A stretch of 64,000 nt of DNA from Flavobacteriales bacterium (GCA_905339165.1 CAJPFH010000005.1:62001-126000), one strand, 5' to 3'; shown: positions 1 to 10,321, numbered from the stretch's first letter. Numbers and translations are program-made. The notes: generated by a model from the letters alone, not told the origin.

Positions 1-499
1 CAAAGGCTAAAGGGGTGGTTACTATTTTAAACGAGGTATCGCTATCATTTGAATAGGTAAATGAAATTCCTGCTAGGTCAAAATCTTCTGTCCAATGAAA
101 AATTGTTTCAGGCCTGTATGTAAACAATGGCTTTATATCAATCGTTTTATTTTTTTCTAAATCAATATATTGCGAGTATTCAGTATAAAAAGGATAGGCC
201 GTTCTTGTATTAGCTATTCCATTAACTTTAATACCTGCTTTTATGGTTATTTTGTGATTACCTTGTTTCAGAATGGGGATTTTTACAGGTAGCTCAAATG
301 CTCCAATAAAATCATCGTTTAAATAGACCCATATGTCGGTGATTTTGTGTGAGGCAGAGCCTTGCGTTTGATAATTAGTGTTCACAAAAACACTATCTAT
401 AGAGAGGTAGGCCGGAATATCGGCTTCGATTTTAGATTTAGAACATCCCCAAACGAAAAATTCTAATAGAAACAGAAAGAAATACATTTTTTTGCCCAT
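1..499 (-). CDS. putative lipoprotein, C-terminus cut by window edge
   Basis: The frame stays open from an ATG at 499 to the left edge, giving 166 codons and no stop, so the C-terminus is missing. The N-terminus has a short hydrophobic stretch followed by VWGC (Cys19), which fits a lipobox and an exported lipoprotein. A second Met at residue 5 is an equally good start. The rest is rich in beta-strand patterns (IWVYLND, HKITIKAG), like a surface or periplasmic lipoprotein. I do not recognise the family. It may be co-transcribed with the oxidoreductase gene whose stop lies about 60 nt upstream of this start. Confidence 0.7.
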   Translation of the reverse strand, partial: MGKKMYFFLFLLEFFVWGCSKSKIEADIPAYLSIDSVFVNTNYQTQGSASHKITDIWVYLNDDFIGAFELPVKIPILKQGNHKITIKAGIKVNGIANTRTAYPFYTEYSQYIDLEKNKTIDIKPLFTYRPETIFHWTEDFDLAGISFTYSNDSDTSFKIVTTPLAF

Positions 500-557
500 A
501 AACGCTCGCAAATCTGACCCGTTAACGCTGCAAAAATAAGATTATTGTTTAAACATG

Positions 558-1550
558 TTATTCTTCTGCCGAATGAGCTGTAACTTTTAGTTTTTCAATT
601 ATTTGGATAGCTACTCGAAGGGCGTTTACGCCATCATGCAGGGTAACAGGAGGAGTGGTATTGTTAGCGATAGAAAGGGCGAAATGAGAAAGTTCCTCCT
701 TAATAGAATTAATGGCTTCTATTTTAGGGCTTTCGAAATAAATTTGTTTCTTTCCTTTTTCGTTGCCAAGGTCTATGGTAATTGAAAGTGGATCGATCTC
801 ATTTTTAGATACATTTTTAAGTTTAACAATACTCACTTCTTTATCTAAAAAATCAACAGAAATGTATGCATCTCGCTGAAAAAAACGAGATTTTCGCATA
901 TTTTTAAGAGAAATACGGCTGGCTGTAAGATTTGCCACACATCCGTTATCAAATTCTATTCGGGCATTAGCAATGTCTGGCGTATCGCTCACTACAGCTA
1001 CCCCACTGGCACTTATTCTGCGAATGTTTGATTTAACAATACTAAGCACTACGTCTATATCATGAATCATTAAATCTAATACGACCGAAACATCTGTTCC
1101 TCTAGGATTAAACTGGGCTAAGCGGTGTGTTTCTATAAACATTGGCTCCGTACAATATGCCGAAGCAGCCAAAAATGCCGGATTAAAACGCTCCACATGA
1201 CCAACCTGCACTTTTACATTTGCTTCTAGTGCAATGCGAAGCAAGGATTTCCCCTCATCAATGGTGGCGGTAACGGGTTTTTCTATAAATAAGTGCTTGG
1301 ATTTTTTTAATGCAAGCTTTGCATATTCAAAATGGTAAATTGTAGGAGTAACAATATCTACGGCATCAACCTGTTCTATTAATTCTTCTACGGTATCAAA
1401 ACTTCTGATATTAAATTCATCGGATACATTCTTTCTTACCAACTCGTTACTATCATAAAAGCCCACCAATTGGAATAACTCAACTTCTTTCAGTAAACGC
1501 AAATGAATCTTACCTAAATGCCCAACTCCTACAACACCTATTTTTATCAT
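558..1550 (-). CDS. Gfo/Idh/MocA family NAD(P)-dependent oxidoreductase
   Basis: The protein has 330 residues, the usual family length. It starts with a Rossmann dinucleotide-binding motif (G8-x-G10-x-x-G13) and has the family EKP motif at residues 90-92; K91 is the usual catalytic lysine. The C-terminal alpha/beta half follows, with a conserved His at about 163 (MIHDID). Family members oxidise or reduce sugars and related substrates; in Bacteroidota, close relatives often sit near envelope-sugar genes. The substrate cannot be read from the sequence. The gene diverges from pcm. Confidence 0.85.
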   Translation of the reverse strand: MIKIGVVGVGHLGKIHLRLLKEVELFQLVGFYDSNELVRKNVSDEFNIRSFDTVEELIEQVDAVDIVTPTIYHFEYAKLALKKSKHLFIEKPVTATIDEGKSLLRIALEANVKVQVGHVERFNPAFLAASAYCTEPMFIETHRLAQFNPRGTDVSVVLDLMIHDIDVVLSIVKSNIRRISASGVAVVSDTPDIANARIEFDNGCVANLTASRISLKNMRKSRFFQRDAYISVDFLDKEVSIVKLKNVSKNEIDPLSITIDLGNEKGKKQIYFESPKIEAINSIKEELSHFALSIANNTTPPVTLHDGVNALRVAIQIIEKLKVTAHSAEE

Positions 1551-1705
1551 AAAAAATGAAAATTAGAAACAAAAATACAAGTTCACTCATTTTATAAAGT
1601 AAAGAAAGTATTCTTGTTATCAACAAATAGGTATTGATAATAGGAAAAGAAACGGCATAATATAAACGGTATTATTCTTTTCTTTTGTACTCGGAAAAAA
1701 CGAAG

Positions 1706-2362
1706 ATGGAAGATAATTATAAACACAAAGGCCTGCGAAAAAAATTAGCTGAAATTATAAAGAACAAAGGAATACTCAATAGTGCAGTATTAGAAGCTAT
1801 AGAAACGGTTCCCCGTCATTTATTTTTTTCCGATTCAGCCTTTGCATATATTCACGCCTACGATGATAAAGCTTTTCCGATTGGTTCCGGACAAACTATT
1901 TCGCAACCTTATACAGTAGCATTACAAACCGAATTATTAGAGTTGAACTCAGGCGAAAAAGTGCTTGAAATTGGCACAGGTTCAGGTTATCAAACTGCCG
2001 TGCTCGCTTGTTTTGGGGTAAAAATTTATTCTATTGAGAGAGTAAAAACCTTATACGACAAAACAAGAGTTCTAATGGCAAAACTAAAAATACAAGCCAA
2101 ATTGTTTTATGGTGATGGTTATTTAGGATTACCAACTTTTGCACCATTTGATAAAATTATTGTTACCGCTGGAGCCCCTATCGTTCCTCCAGCTTTGTTG
2201 CAGCAATTAAAAACAGGAGGTATAATGGTAATACCTGTAGGCGAAGGCAGTGAGCAAATTATGAAAAGAATTATTAAAAAATCTGAAAACGAGTATATTA
2301 CGGAGGAGCACGGTGTTTGTCGTTTTGTGCCTATGCTCGAAAAAAGAGTAGAAGAAAAATAA
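1706..2362 (+). CDS. pcm: protein-L-isoaspartate O-methyltransferase
   Basis: This SAM-dependent enzyme methylates L-isoaspartyl residues in damaged proteins to start their repair. The sequence shows the family signature GSGQTISQPYTVA and SAM motif I (LEIGTGSGYQTAV), and ends with a typical PVGEG/FVPM segment. I place the start at the ATG at 1706 (218 residues). The frame runs back to a TTG at 1685, but that stretch overlaps a likely promoter element (TTCTTTTG ending at 1687). Length and motifs fit the family well. Confidence 0.93.
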   Translation: MEDNYKHKGLRKKLAEIIKNKGILNSAVLEAIETVPRHLFFSDSAFAYIHAYDDKAFPIGSGQTISQPYTVALQTELLELNSGEKVLEIGTGSGYQTAVLACFGVKIYSIERVKTLYDKTRVLMAKLKIQAKLFYGDGYLGLPTFAPFDKIIVTAGAPIVPPALLQQLKTGGIMVIPVGEGSEQIMKRIIKKSENEYITEEHGVCRFVPMLEKRVEEK

Positions 2363-2423
2363 AAAAGAAACCATAAAATAATATCCATAAGTTTGAGTTC
2401 TTTTTTTGCAATAAAAAAATAAC

Positions 2424-3164
2424 ATGAAAAAAAACGTATTCTTTATTTCCATTATCTCCGTTTTTGTTACAACTGTAATGCAAGCACAAACAGATTCTGT
2501 AAAGGCCTATGAAGGAAACTGGGGAGTAGCACTCAATATTTCTGGAATGATTAATAACATAGGTTTAACTAATTTTAAAGATGTAAATAGTAATAATTCT
2601 ATACTCTTTAAACATTTTCTAAAAGATGATTTAGCCTTACGTTTTGGCATAGGTATTAAAACGGTAAGCGATAAATTTACCTCGGCCGATAGTGTAGGAA
2701 CCATATTGGTAGAAGTAGATTCTACCTACAAGCGAAACGATATCTCTTTTTCTGCCGGAATAGAAAAGCATCTAGGAAAATCGAAAAGATTAGACCCTTA
2801 TTTGGGAGCTGAATTTTCGTTTGGTTTTATAGGGAGAGCCAAGGCCGATGCTACAACGAAACAATCAGACGTGAGTGGCACGTCTACCTTACAACGCATT
2901 ATGCAACAAGATGGAGGAAGTGCAGTATCTTTAAATATGCTGGCAGGATTCAACTATTTTTTTTCTGACAAACTTTCGCTTGGAGCTGAAACCGCATTGG
3001 GGTATTCATACCTTACCACAGGAGGGAACTACTCTATAAGCATAGTAGATACTCCTGTCAGTGGAACTGGAAATTCCTCTTTTAACAGAGGAATAGCGAA
3101 GCAAACCAGCACAGGGTTAAAAGTCTATTCATCTGCGGCTCTCATTCTAAGTTTCTATTTCTAA
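2424..3164 (+). CDS. outer-membrane beta-barrel protein, function unknown
   Basis: The 246-residue protein starts with a clear signal peptide (MKKNVFFISI, cleavage near MQAQ). It continues with alternating hydrophobic and polar strands, Gly-rich turns (YLGAEFSFGF, GAETALGYSY) and ends with an aromatic residue (LILSFYF), as outer-membrane barrels do. I recognise no specific family. It stands alone between pcm and ispH, so the context gives no function. Confidence 0.7.
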   Translation: MKKNVFFISIISVFVTTVMQAQTDSVKAYEGNWGVALNISGMINNIGLTNFKDVNSNNSILFKHFLKDDLALRFGIGIKTVSDKFTSADSVGTILVEVDSTYKRNDISFSAGIEKHLGKSKRLDPYLGAEFSFGFIGRAKADATTKQSDVSGTSTLQRIMQQDGGSAVSLNMLAGFNYFFSDKLSLGAETALGYSYLTTGGNYSISIVDTPVSGTGNSSFNRGIAKQTSTGLKVYSSAALILSFYF

Positions 3165-3220
3165 TTTCTTTCTTAAATGGGATTAATGTATTTTTCTTTC
3201 TCAACTCTAAACAAAAAGAG

Positions 3221-4453
3221 ATGAAAAAATTTGATATCCCCTCGTTTTACCGTAGTTCATTTATTACTCAAATAAAAAACACTCGTTCTAGATCCGATAC
3301 CCGAAAAAAAGATTTTTCTCCTACAGTATTGGATTTTGGCCCTGTTCAATTTTTTATGGCAAGGCATTTTGGCTTTTGCTACGGAGTAGAAAACGCTATA
3401 GACATTGCCTATAAAGCCATAGAGGAAAACCCGGAGAAGCGTATCTTTCTGCTAAGTCAGATGATACACAATCCCTTTGTTAACAAAGATCTTGAAAAAA
3501 ACGGAATCCGCTTTATTATGGATACCAGCGGTAAAATGTACATAAGCTGGAATGAGTTAACAAAAGAAGATGTAGTATTAATTCCGGCATTTGGCACCAC
3601 CATAGAAATAGAGAACAAGTTAAAAGAAATGGGCATTACAACTGAAAAATATAATACCACTTGCCCCTTTGTAGAAAAAGTGTGGAATAAATCGAATATG
3701 TTAGGTTATGAAAAATATACCATCATTATACATGGCAAACACAACCACGAAGAAACTAGAGCTACTTTTTCTCATGCACAACAAAATGCACCTTCTATTG
3801 TAATCAGAAATATTGCCGAAGCCAGATTGTTGGCAGACATTATACTCGGGAAAATAGATTCAAGCCAATTTGCTTTATTATTCAATGGTAGATATAGCAA
3901 TGAATTTGATGTAGAAAAAGATTTAACCCGAGTGGGTATCGTTAATCAAACCACCATGTTAGCTTCAGAAACGCAGCAAATTGCCGATTTTTTTAAAAAA
4001 GTGATGATAGATAAATATGGAATTGAAAATATACAAAAACACTTTTCCGATACGCGTGATACATTGTGTTACGCAACAAACGATAATCAGGAAGCCACTT
4101 ATGCACTCCTAAACACAGAGGCTGATTTTGCCATTGTAGTAGGAGGGTATAATAGTTCAAATACCTCTCATATTGTAGAATTATGCGAGGAAAAACTACC
4201 CACATATTTTATCAGTACTGCTAATGAAATAGCGTCTTCCTCCGAAATAAATCATTACAATTTCCACAAAAAAGAAATGCTTCAAACAAAAGGTTTTATA
4301 CCCCCCAATAAAAATCCATTAAAAATTATACTTACTAGTGGTGCATCTTGCCCCGATACGATGGTAGAAGAGGTAATGGATAAAATACTTTCTTTTTTTG
4401 GAAACTCCAAAAGTAAAGATGAGGTATTACAGCAATTTATAAAAAAAGACTAA
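3221..4453 (+). CDS. ispH: 4-hydroxy-3-methylbut-2-enyl diphosphate reductase
   Basis: IspH carries out the last step of the MEP isoprenoid pathway, making IPP and DMAPP with a [4Fe-4S] cluster. Expected ligands are visible: Cys53 (FGFCYGVENA), Cys148 (NTTCPFVEKVW) and Cys283 (DTLCYATNDNQ). The conserved GASCPDTMVEE segment near 374-384 carries a Cys where many homologues have Ala or Thr. At 410 residues this is the long form, with an N-terminal extension of about 45 residues and internal insertions. The gene converges on ribE, and their stops overlap by 4 nt. Confidence 0.94.
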   Translation: MKKFDIPSFYRSSFITQIKNTRSRSDTRKKDFSPTVLDFGPVQFFMARHFGFCYGVENAIDIAYKAIEENPEKRIFLLSQMIHNPFVNKDLEKNGIRFIMDTSGKMYISWNELTKEDVVLIPAFGTTIEIENKLKEMGITTEKYNTTCPFVEKVWNKSNMLGYEKYTIIIHGKHNHEETRATFSHAQQNAPSIVIRNIAEARLLADIILGKIDSSQFALLFNGRYSNEFDVEKDLTRVGIVNQTTMLASETQQIADFFKKVMIDKYGIENIQKHFSDTRDTLCYATNDNQEATYALLNTEADFAIVVGGYNSSNTSHIVELCEEKLPTYFISTANEIASSSEINHYNFHKKEMLQTKGFIPPNKNPLKIILTSGASCPDTMVEEVMDKILSFFGNSKSKDEVLQQFIKKD

Positions 4454-5058
4454 TATTTATTATAATCTGTTATCGCTTGTTTCTTAAGCAAAGCATTTAC
4501 GTATTTACCTATAATATCAAACTCTAGGTTTACCTCATCGCCTTTTTGCAGGGATTTAAAAGTTGTGTTGGCAAGTGTGTAAGGAATTATGCAAACAGAA
4601 AATCTGTTTTGAAAAGAATCTACAACCGTTAAACTCACGCCATTTATAGTAATAGAACCTTTCTCTACAGTAATATGTTCTTTGGGCTCGTATTCAAAAG
4701 AAAACATCCAGCTGCCGTTTAAAGAAGAAGCCTTAGTACAAATAGCTGTTTGGTCAATATGCCCTTGTACCACATGTCCGTCAAAACGACCATTGGCTGG
4801 CATTGCCCTTTCAAGATTAACCAACTGTCCAACCTTAAGTGTACCTAAGTTTGTCTTTTCTAAGGTTTCATTTATAGCAGTTACCGTGTAGCTGTTTTCG
4901 CTTATATCTACTATAGTTAAGCATACTCCATTATGAGCTAAGCTTTGATCTATTTTCAACTCATTAATAAAAGGGCAGAATAGAGTAATATGCAAATTTT
5001 GCTGTTCCTTTTTTAAGGCAATTACTTTTCCCGTTGCTTCTATAATTCCTGTAAACAT
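4450..5058 (-). CDS. ribE: riboflavin synthase, alpha subunit type
   Basis: The enzyme dismutates two 6,7-dimethyl-8-ribityllumazine molecules to riboflavin. The sequence opens with the family hallmark MFTGIIEATG and contains two tandem lumazine-binding repeats of about 95 residues each. The first has the VCLTI and GxVNLERAM-like motifs and GHVVQGHID; the second has SITINGVSLTVVD and DEVNLEFDIIGKY. The length of 202 is standard. It lies just downstream of the large T9SS gene on the same strand (4 nt gap) and may be co-transcribed. Confidence 0.95.
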   Translation of the reverse strand: MFTGIIEATGKVIALKKEQQNLHITLFCPFINELKIDQSLAHNGVCLTIVDISENSYTVTAINETLEKTNLGTLKVGQLVNLERAMPANGRFDGHVVQGHIDQTAICTKASSLNGSWMFSFEYEPKEHITVEKGSITINGVSLTVVDSFQNRFSVCIIPYTLANTTFKSLQKGDEVNLEFDIIGKYVNALLKKQAITDYNKY

Positions 5059-5062
5059 CGTG

Positions 5063-7678
5063 TTATTTTGAACAGAAAATCTGAATATTCCCTTTTAACA
5101 CCCGAGAGGTTATTCCATTAAATCGTTCTTCGTAAACCGTGCAGACGTAGTAGTAAACCCCACTGCTGCATAAGTTTCCTGAATCCTTGTCGGTACCATC
5201 CCAATTAATATCAGGGTGAGTAGTTTCAAAAACCAATTTACCCCAACGATTGTAAATTTTTAAATTAATAGCCTCTACATACCGATAAGGAAAAGGAACA
5301 TATAAATCATTTTTGCCGTCATTATTTCCCGGAGAAAAAACATTGGGTAACTCATAAACAGGGCAATTATCAACGCAAGAACTATCACTAAAAACACTCT
5401 CATTGCCTGTTGAATCAAGAGCAGTAACAACATAACAGCCGGCTGCCGAACTTAGATTGGTGTGAAAGAATATTGTATCACTAGCCGGAGATAAGGAGGT
5501 TACAAACCTAAAATCGGTTTCGCGTGCAGGCAAAAAATAGATATTATATTTTTCTACATCATCGGCACAATAGTGATTAGGATTTGTCCATGAAAGAATA
5601 TTTTCAAATTTCTCACAAGCCGATGTTACAGTGAGTTTGGGTGGACAAGGAGGCTCGTTATCATATGGTATTCCGCAGGCTATTTGCGAATAATTAATAA
5701 GAGGGTAAGTTATACCGGCCGAATTATATCCACCTACGCTTTTTACCCTATAGCAGTAGTTTAGACCATTTACTAAATGGGAATCTGTAAAATTTTGGGT
5801 AAGGCTGGTGCCCACAGAATCCCACCCCATGTTTTGATTTCTTCGGTAAATTACATAATAAGTATTTATCCATGGGGTGTTTTCTGTCCAAACAATATGA
5901 AGTTTCTCATCACCCGGACTGGTACCTGCATAAATCGAAGAGGCATAATTCGATTTACCCACCAAATCAAATCCCGAATAAAAATCAACTCTATACGAAT
6001 AGGGAGTGCCTACGGTATTCAAAAGAGTGTCAATTGTATATATCGTGTCGTTTATACTCATAGTAGAGTCTATTAATGCAAAGGCTGCTCCGGTATTATT
6101 GGCTGCTCTGTAAATTAGATATTTATATGGTCCGGGATACAAAATGGTATTGTGTTCAGTAGGTTTAGACCAATCTAAATAAATTCTTCCATTGACAGTA
6201 GAGGTAGAGTCAACGCTAACATGTGTAATAATAGCAACATCTTTAATAAGGGTGTTACAAACTTCGTCTGAAGCGTAACTTTCAGCCTCGTCTGGGAATA
6301 CGGCAACTACTCTGTAGCAATATTCTCTTCCATGTATTAGACCTATGCCGTTATTAGTGTCAGTAAAGGAAGTATCGGCAAAAGAGGTGGTTGTGGCTAT
6401 TAATTGAAAACCTGTATAAGAAGGCACACCAGTTTCGCAGTAGGCGGGACTCCAGCCGGAAGGGCCTTCTCGCCTATATACTTTATATTTTACTACGTTA
6501 TTACATTCACTTTTATTCCACTTTATGTGCATATTGGTGGCCTGAGGGGTAACAGTAAGATTTTTAGGTTTTGGTCCAACAACCAGTATTTTTACGGTAT
6601 AGTATGAGGCCATAGTATTTGGAGAGCCAATGTCTTCGGCTTTAAAGGTTGCTTTGTATTGTTGTTTTTTTACATGAGAACACTCGGTTTGCCACAAAAA
6701 CTGACCGGTTACAGAGGGGGCTGGTATTCCAGAAGCATTAAAAACAGCGGGGCTACTAGGTGCCATAAAGGGGTTATTTCCATTATTTTCGTTTCCGATT
6801 CCTCCTGTTATCGCAGTCAATAAAACATTATCCCCTTCGGGGTCGTTTGCTGTTACATTAAACTGCAAAAAAGTACCTGCTTCTACACATAGTTCATTAT
6901 TTAATGATGAGATTACTGGCGGAAAATTACTACAATTGCCTATTATTATTTGCATATCCCTAACAACGCTCCCAATAAACTTTCCGTTTCTATACTCTTT
7001 TATCAAAATCGCTATATTATAAAAACCCTGCTGCACGGGAACATTCCATGTAAGGTTTCCATCTTGGTCTATAGCAAAACCTGCAGGGTAAGAAAAACTT
7101 TGAATAACATTTCCCTTATACCCTCTGCAATCTATCAAGGAGTAAACCAAGAGATCTCCATCGGGGTCAACCGCACCCGGATTGTGCTGAAAAGGAACAA
7201 ACACACAACCATTGTCAATAGGAGGATTGTGTAAAACGGGAGAGTTATTGGGTGCTCCTCCAAAGGGAGTAATAACCAATTCTGTTTCCAAATAAAAAGG
7301 GATATCTACAGAGCCTGGCATATTAACTACACTGGCCACACGATTAGGGTCTGTAACGCTTATTTTGTAGGTAAAAGGACCTGGAAAAATATGTTCCATC
7401 TCGTACACATTTTTCTGTATCAGATTAGGAATAATACCAACAATTAATACGCGAGGAATGGTGTCTGTTTTATTATTATGCCCCCAATCAATTTCTAACT
7501 CCGGTCTGTCGGCAGGGCTAGTGGGGTCGGTATAGGTGGTAACGGTTACTTTATATCTGAGTTCGCTCACATGCGTGTATGTTATTTCTCCTGCTCGGTT
7601 GTGTGTTGCAAAAAGCGAAAAGGAAGATAAAAGAATAAAAAGAAGCAAAATAGATATATTTCTTACTTTCAAAAACAT
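5063..7678 (-). CDS. T9SS-secreted protein with gliding-associated C-terminal domain
   Basis: The 871-residue protein has a signal peptide (LLLFILLSSFSLFA, then THNRAGEI), a beta-rich ectodomain with several fibronectin-III/Ig-like modules (for example PKPKNLTVTPQ near the middle), and a C-terminus of the gliding-motility-associated type: VFSPGNNDGKND, IYNRWGKLVFE, WDGTDKDSG, SGVYYYVC. This is a T9SS type-B sorting domain, found on SprB-like and other large surface proteins. It is probably secreted and anchored or released at the cell surface. Its ligand is not visible. It starts 20 nt after mqnC and may be in the same transcript; TAACTTTA at 7683-7690 is a weak own promoter. Confidence 0.88.
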   Translation of the reverse strand: MFLKVRNISILLLFILLSSFSLFATHNRAGEITYTHVSELRYKVTVTTYTDPTSPADRPELEIDWGHNNKTDTIPRVLIVGIIPNLIQKNVYEMEHIFPGPFTYKISVTDPNRVASVVNMPGSVDIPFYLETELVITPFGGAPNNSPVLHNPPIDNGCVFVPFQHNPGAVDPDGDLLVYSLIDCRGYKGNVIQSFSYPAGFAIDQDGNLTWNVPVQQGFYNIAILIKEYRNGKFIGSVVRDMQIIIGNCSNFPPVISSLNNELCVEAGTFLQFNVTANDPEGDNVLLTAITGGIGNENNGNNPFMAPSSPAVFNASGIPAPSVTGQFLWQTECSHVKKQQYKATFKAEDIGSPNTMASYYTVKILVVGPKPKNLTVTPQATNMHIKWNKSECNNVVKYKVYRREGPSGWSPAYCETGVPSYTGFQLIATTTSFADTSFTDTNNGIGLIHGREYCYRVVAVFPDEAESYASDEVCNTLIKDVAIITHVSVDSTSTVNGRIYLDWSKPTEHNTILYPGPYKYLIYRAANNTGAAFALIDSTMSINDTIYTIDTLLNTVGTPYSYRVDFYSGFDLVGKSNYASSIYAGTSPGDEKLHIVWTENTPWINTYYVIYRRNQNMGWDSVGTSLTQNFTDSHLVNGLNYCYRVKSVGGYNSAGITYPLINYSQIACGIPYDNEPPCPPKLTVTSACEKFENILSWTNPNHYCADDVEKYNIYFLPARETDFRFVTSLSPASDTIFFHTNLSSAAGCYVVTALDSTGNESVFSDSSCVDNCPVYELPNVFSPGNNDGKNDLYVPFPYRYVEAINLKIYNRWGKLVFETTHPDINWDGTDKDSGNLCSSGVYYYVCTVYEERFNGITSRVLKGNIQIFCSK

Positions 7679-7698
7679 GGCATAAAGTTAAGAAAAAA

Positions 7699-8823
7699 TT
7701 AGTACTCTATTTTTTGTATTTCCATATTTATAGGAATATTTCTGTATTCATATTCTTGATTACGAAGTTGTGGAGTAAATCCTGCTTCAGTTATAGCTTC
7801 TTGAATCCCTTCTGAAGTAAACCGATGAGGAGCTCCTGCAGCAGATACTACATTCTCCTCTATCATAATAGAACCAAAATCATTTGCTCCGGCATGTAAG
7901 CATATTTGTGCTACTTTTTTACCCACAGTTAGCCAAGAAGCCTGAATGTTTTCTATATTAGGCAGCATAATTCGACAAAGAGAAATCATTCGAATGTATT
8001 CATCGGCCGTAACTTTGTTTGATATCCCTTTTAATCGTTTTAATAAGGTTCCATCATCTTGAAAAGGCCAAGGAATAAATGCAATAAAACCTTTTGCATT
8101 TTCAGGTTTTTCGTTTTGTACCTGACGTATCCATACCAAGTGTTCGAATCTTTCTTCTATGGTCTCAATATGCCCAAACATCATAGTGGCTGAAGTGGTA
8201 AGGTTTAGTTGATGGGCCGCTCTCATTACATCAAGCCATTCCTGCCCGCTGCATTTTCCCTTAGATATAAGTCGTCTAACCCTATCGTTTAATATTTCGG
8301 CACCTGCACCCGGTAGCGAATCTAAACCGGCTTTTATTAGTTCTTTCAGCACATCTGTGTGTGTTAAACCTTCCAGTTTGCAGATATGGGCAATTTCAGG
8401 CGGCCCAAGAGCATGAAGTTTTATATTAGGAAACATTTTCTTTATTTGTGAAAAAGTTTCAACGTAAAAACGTAAACCCAAATCGGGGTGATGTCCTCCC
8501 TGCAAAAGAAGTTGCTCTCCTCCATACCGAATGGTTTCTTCTATTTTTTGTTTATAGGTTTGTATGTCGGTAATATACGATTCGGGATGACCAGGAACCC
8601 TATAGAAATTACAAAACTTGCAATTGGCAATACACACATTGGTGGTATTCAGGTTTCTATCAATAATCCAGGTAACTTTACCATCGGGCTTTTTAAATTT
8701 TCTTAGTTGATTAGCGACATACATTAAATCTGTTATGGTTGCATTTTTAAAAAGGAACACACCCTCATTCTGAGATAACTCTTCAAAATGTAATGCTCGC
8801 TCTAACAATTGGTTTATATTCAT
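7699..8823 (-). CDS. mqnC: cyclic dehypoxanthinyl futalosine synthase (radical SAM)
   Basis: MqnC is a radical-SAM enzyme that cyclises dehypoxanthine futalosine in the futalosine route to menaquinone. The sequence has the CxxxCxxC cluster motif (Cys64, Cys68, Cys71 in TNVCIANCKFC), then LLLQGGHHPDLGL, the PWPFQ segment and the GANDFGSIMIEENVVSAAG block near the C-terminus. These match MqnC better than MqnE. The length of 374 is typical. It implies that this organism makes menaquinone by futalosine rather than the classical Men pathway, although no other mqn gene is in the window. Confidence 0.9.
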   Translation of the reverse strand: MNINQLLERALHFEELSQNEGVFLFKNATITDLMYVANQLRKFKKPDGKVTWIIDRNLNTTNVCIANCKFCNFYRVPGHPESYITDIQTYKQKIEETIRYGGEQLLLQGGHHPDLGLRFYVETFSQIKKMFPNIKLHALGPPEIAHICKLEGLTHTDVLKELIKAGLDSLPGAGAEILNDRVRRLISKGKCSGQEWLDVMRAAHQLNLTTSATMMFGHIETIEERFEHLVWIRQVQNEKPENAKGFIAFIPWPFQDDGTLLKRLKGISNKVTADEYIRMISLCRIMLPNIENIQASWLTVGKKVAQICLHAGANDFGSIMIEENVVSAAGAPHRFTSEGIQEAITEAGFTPQLRNQEYEYRNIPINMEIQKIEY

Positions 8824-8881
8824 CGAATAGGTATAAGAAACAAATTATGCTAATTTTACGGCTTCCAAAATTACTAAAACT

Positions 8882-10321
8882 ATGTCAGCTAAAAACAAGA
8901 AAACCTCGAAAAAGGAAACTAATACCCCTCGCGTAATTTTAGGTACTACTGAAACAAAACTCTTAGAATCCGACTTGGGAAATGCGTATCGTTTTGTATT
9001 AAACGAACGCAAAAAAAATTCTGTTTTAGAAATACCCGGAACCCCTACTACATATGTTGTATCTATTAAAGAAGAAGATGCAACACATAAAACCAAAGAA
9101 AAAGCAAGGCAGGCAGGAAGTGCACTAGCGTCTATCCTAAAAAGAAGAAGCATCTCTTCAATTAATATCAGCAACAAATTGAAAAAGACCGAGTGGTTTC
9201 TTTGTTTTATTGAGGGCTTATTGTTGGGAGCATATGCTTTCAGAAAGTATAAAACAACAAAAGAGAATTCACTTTTTGAAAAATTTGAACACGATTGTGA
9301 TTTTTTGAACGAAAAAGACTTGGATGAATTACTAAATATAGTATATGCCACAGAATTTGCCAGAGATTTAGTGAACGAAACACCTCAGTATCTAGATGCA
9401 GTAACTTTTGCCAATGAAATAAAAAAAGATATTATAAAATGTGGAGCAAAGGCTGAAATACTTGGTAAAAAACAAATTGAATCACTTAAAATGGGAGGCT
9501 TACTTGCTGTAAATAGAGGAAGTATACATCCTCCAACATTTACCATTTTAGAGTGGAAACCTAAAAATGCGAAAAATAAAAAACCTGTTGTTTTAGTAGG
9601 TAAAGGAGTGGTTTATGATACCGGAGGATTAGATATTAAAACAGGGGGTAGTATGGCTACGATGAAATGCGATATGGCCGGGGCTGCAGCAGTAGCTGGC
9701 ACTACATTGGCCATAGCAAAGAACAAACTTCCTGTGCATATAGTTGCACTTATTCCTGCTACCGACAACCGTCCGGGTGGAAATGCTTACGCTGCCGGAG
9801 ATGTAATTACCATGCATAACGGAAAAACTGTAGAAGTGCTAAATACTGATGCCGAAGGCAGAATGATACTGGCTGATGCACTGAGTTATGCACAAAAATA
9901 CAACCCGGAATTGGTAATAGATATAGCAACCCTTACCGGAGCTGCTGTTAGAGCCATTGGCGACATAGGAATTGTAGCCATGGGAAATGTAGATGAAAGC
10001 TGTATGAACGAACTTATATCATCGGGAAACCATGTTTACGAACGCATTGCCGAAATGCCTTTTTGGGAAGAGTACGGAGAAATGATAAAATCAGAAATTG
10101 CCGATATTAAAAACATTGGAGGGGCTACTGCTGGTCAAATTACAGCCGGCAAATTTTTAGAACATTTCACCATGTATCCATGGATTCACTTAGACATTGC
10201 CGGTCCTGCTTTTTTAGACAAGGCCTCGCATTACAGACCATTAGGAGGAACAGGAGTAGGAGTGAGACTACTCTACGATTTTATTAAAAATAAGTATGTA
10301 ACTAACCCAACTAAAAAATGA
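8882..10321 (+). CDS. pepA: leucyl aminopeptidase, M17 family
   Basis: This is a cytosolic di-metal exopeptidase that removes N-terminal residues from peptides. Metal and catalytic residues are visible in the C-terminal domain: K241 and D246 (GKGVVYDTGGL), K253, D264 (KCDMAGAAAV) and the NTDAEGR signature at 321-327. The N-terminal domain (1-160) is divergent, as is usual for the family, and begins with a Lys-rich stretch. The length of 479 is normal. The stop overlaps the pdxA start (ATGA), so the two are probably translationally coupled. The gene diverges from mqnC. Confidence 0.93.
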   Translation: MSAKNKKTSKKETNTPRVILGTTETKLLESDLGNAYRFVLNERKKNSVLEIPGTPTTYVVSIKEEDATHKTKEKARQAGSALASILKRRSISSINISNKLKKTEWFLCFIEGLLLGAYAFRKYKTTKENSLFEKFEHDCDFLNEKDLDELLNIVYATEFARDLVNETPQYLDAVTFANEIKKDIIKCGAKAEILGKKQIESLKMGGLLAVNRGSIHPPTFTILEWKPKNAKNKKPVVLVGKGVVYDTGGLDIKTGGSMATMKCDMAGAAAVAGTTLAIAKNKLPVHIVALIPATDNRPGGNAYAAGDVITMHNGKTVEVLNTDAEGRMILADALSYAQKYNPELVIDIATLTGAAVRAIGDIGIVAMGNVDESCMNELISSGNHVYERIAEMPFWEEYGEMIKSEIADIKNIGGATAGQITAGKFLEHFTMYPWIHLDIAGPAFLDKASHYRPLGGTGVGVRLLYDFIKNKYVTNPTKK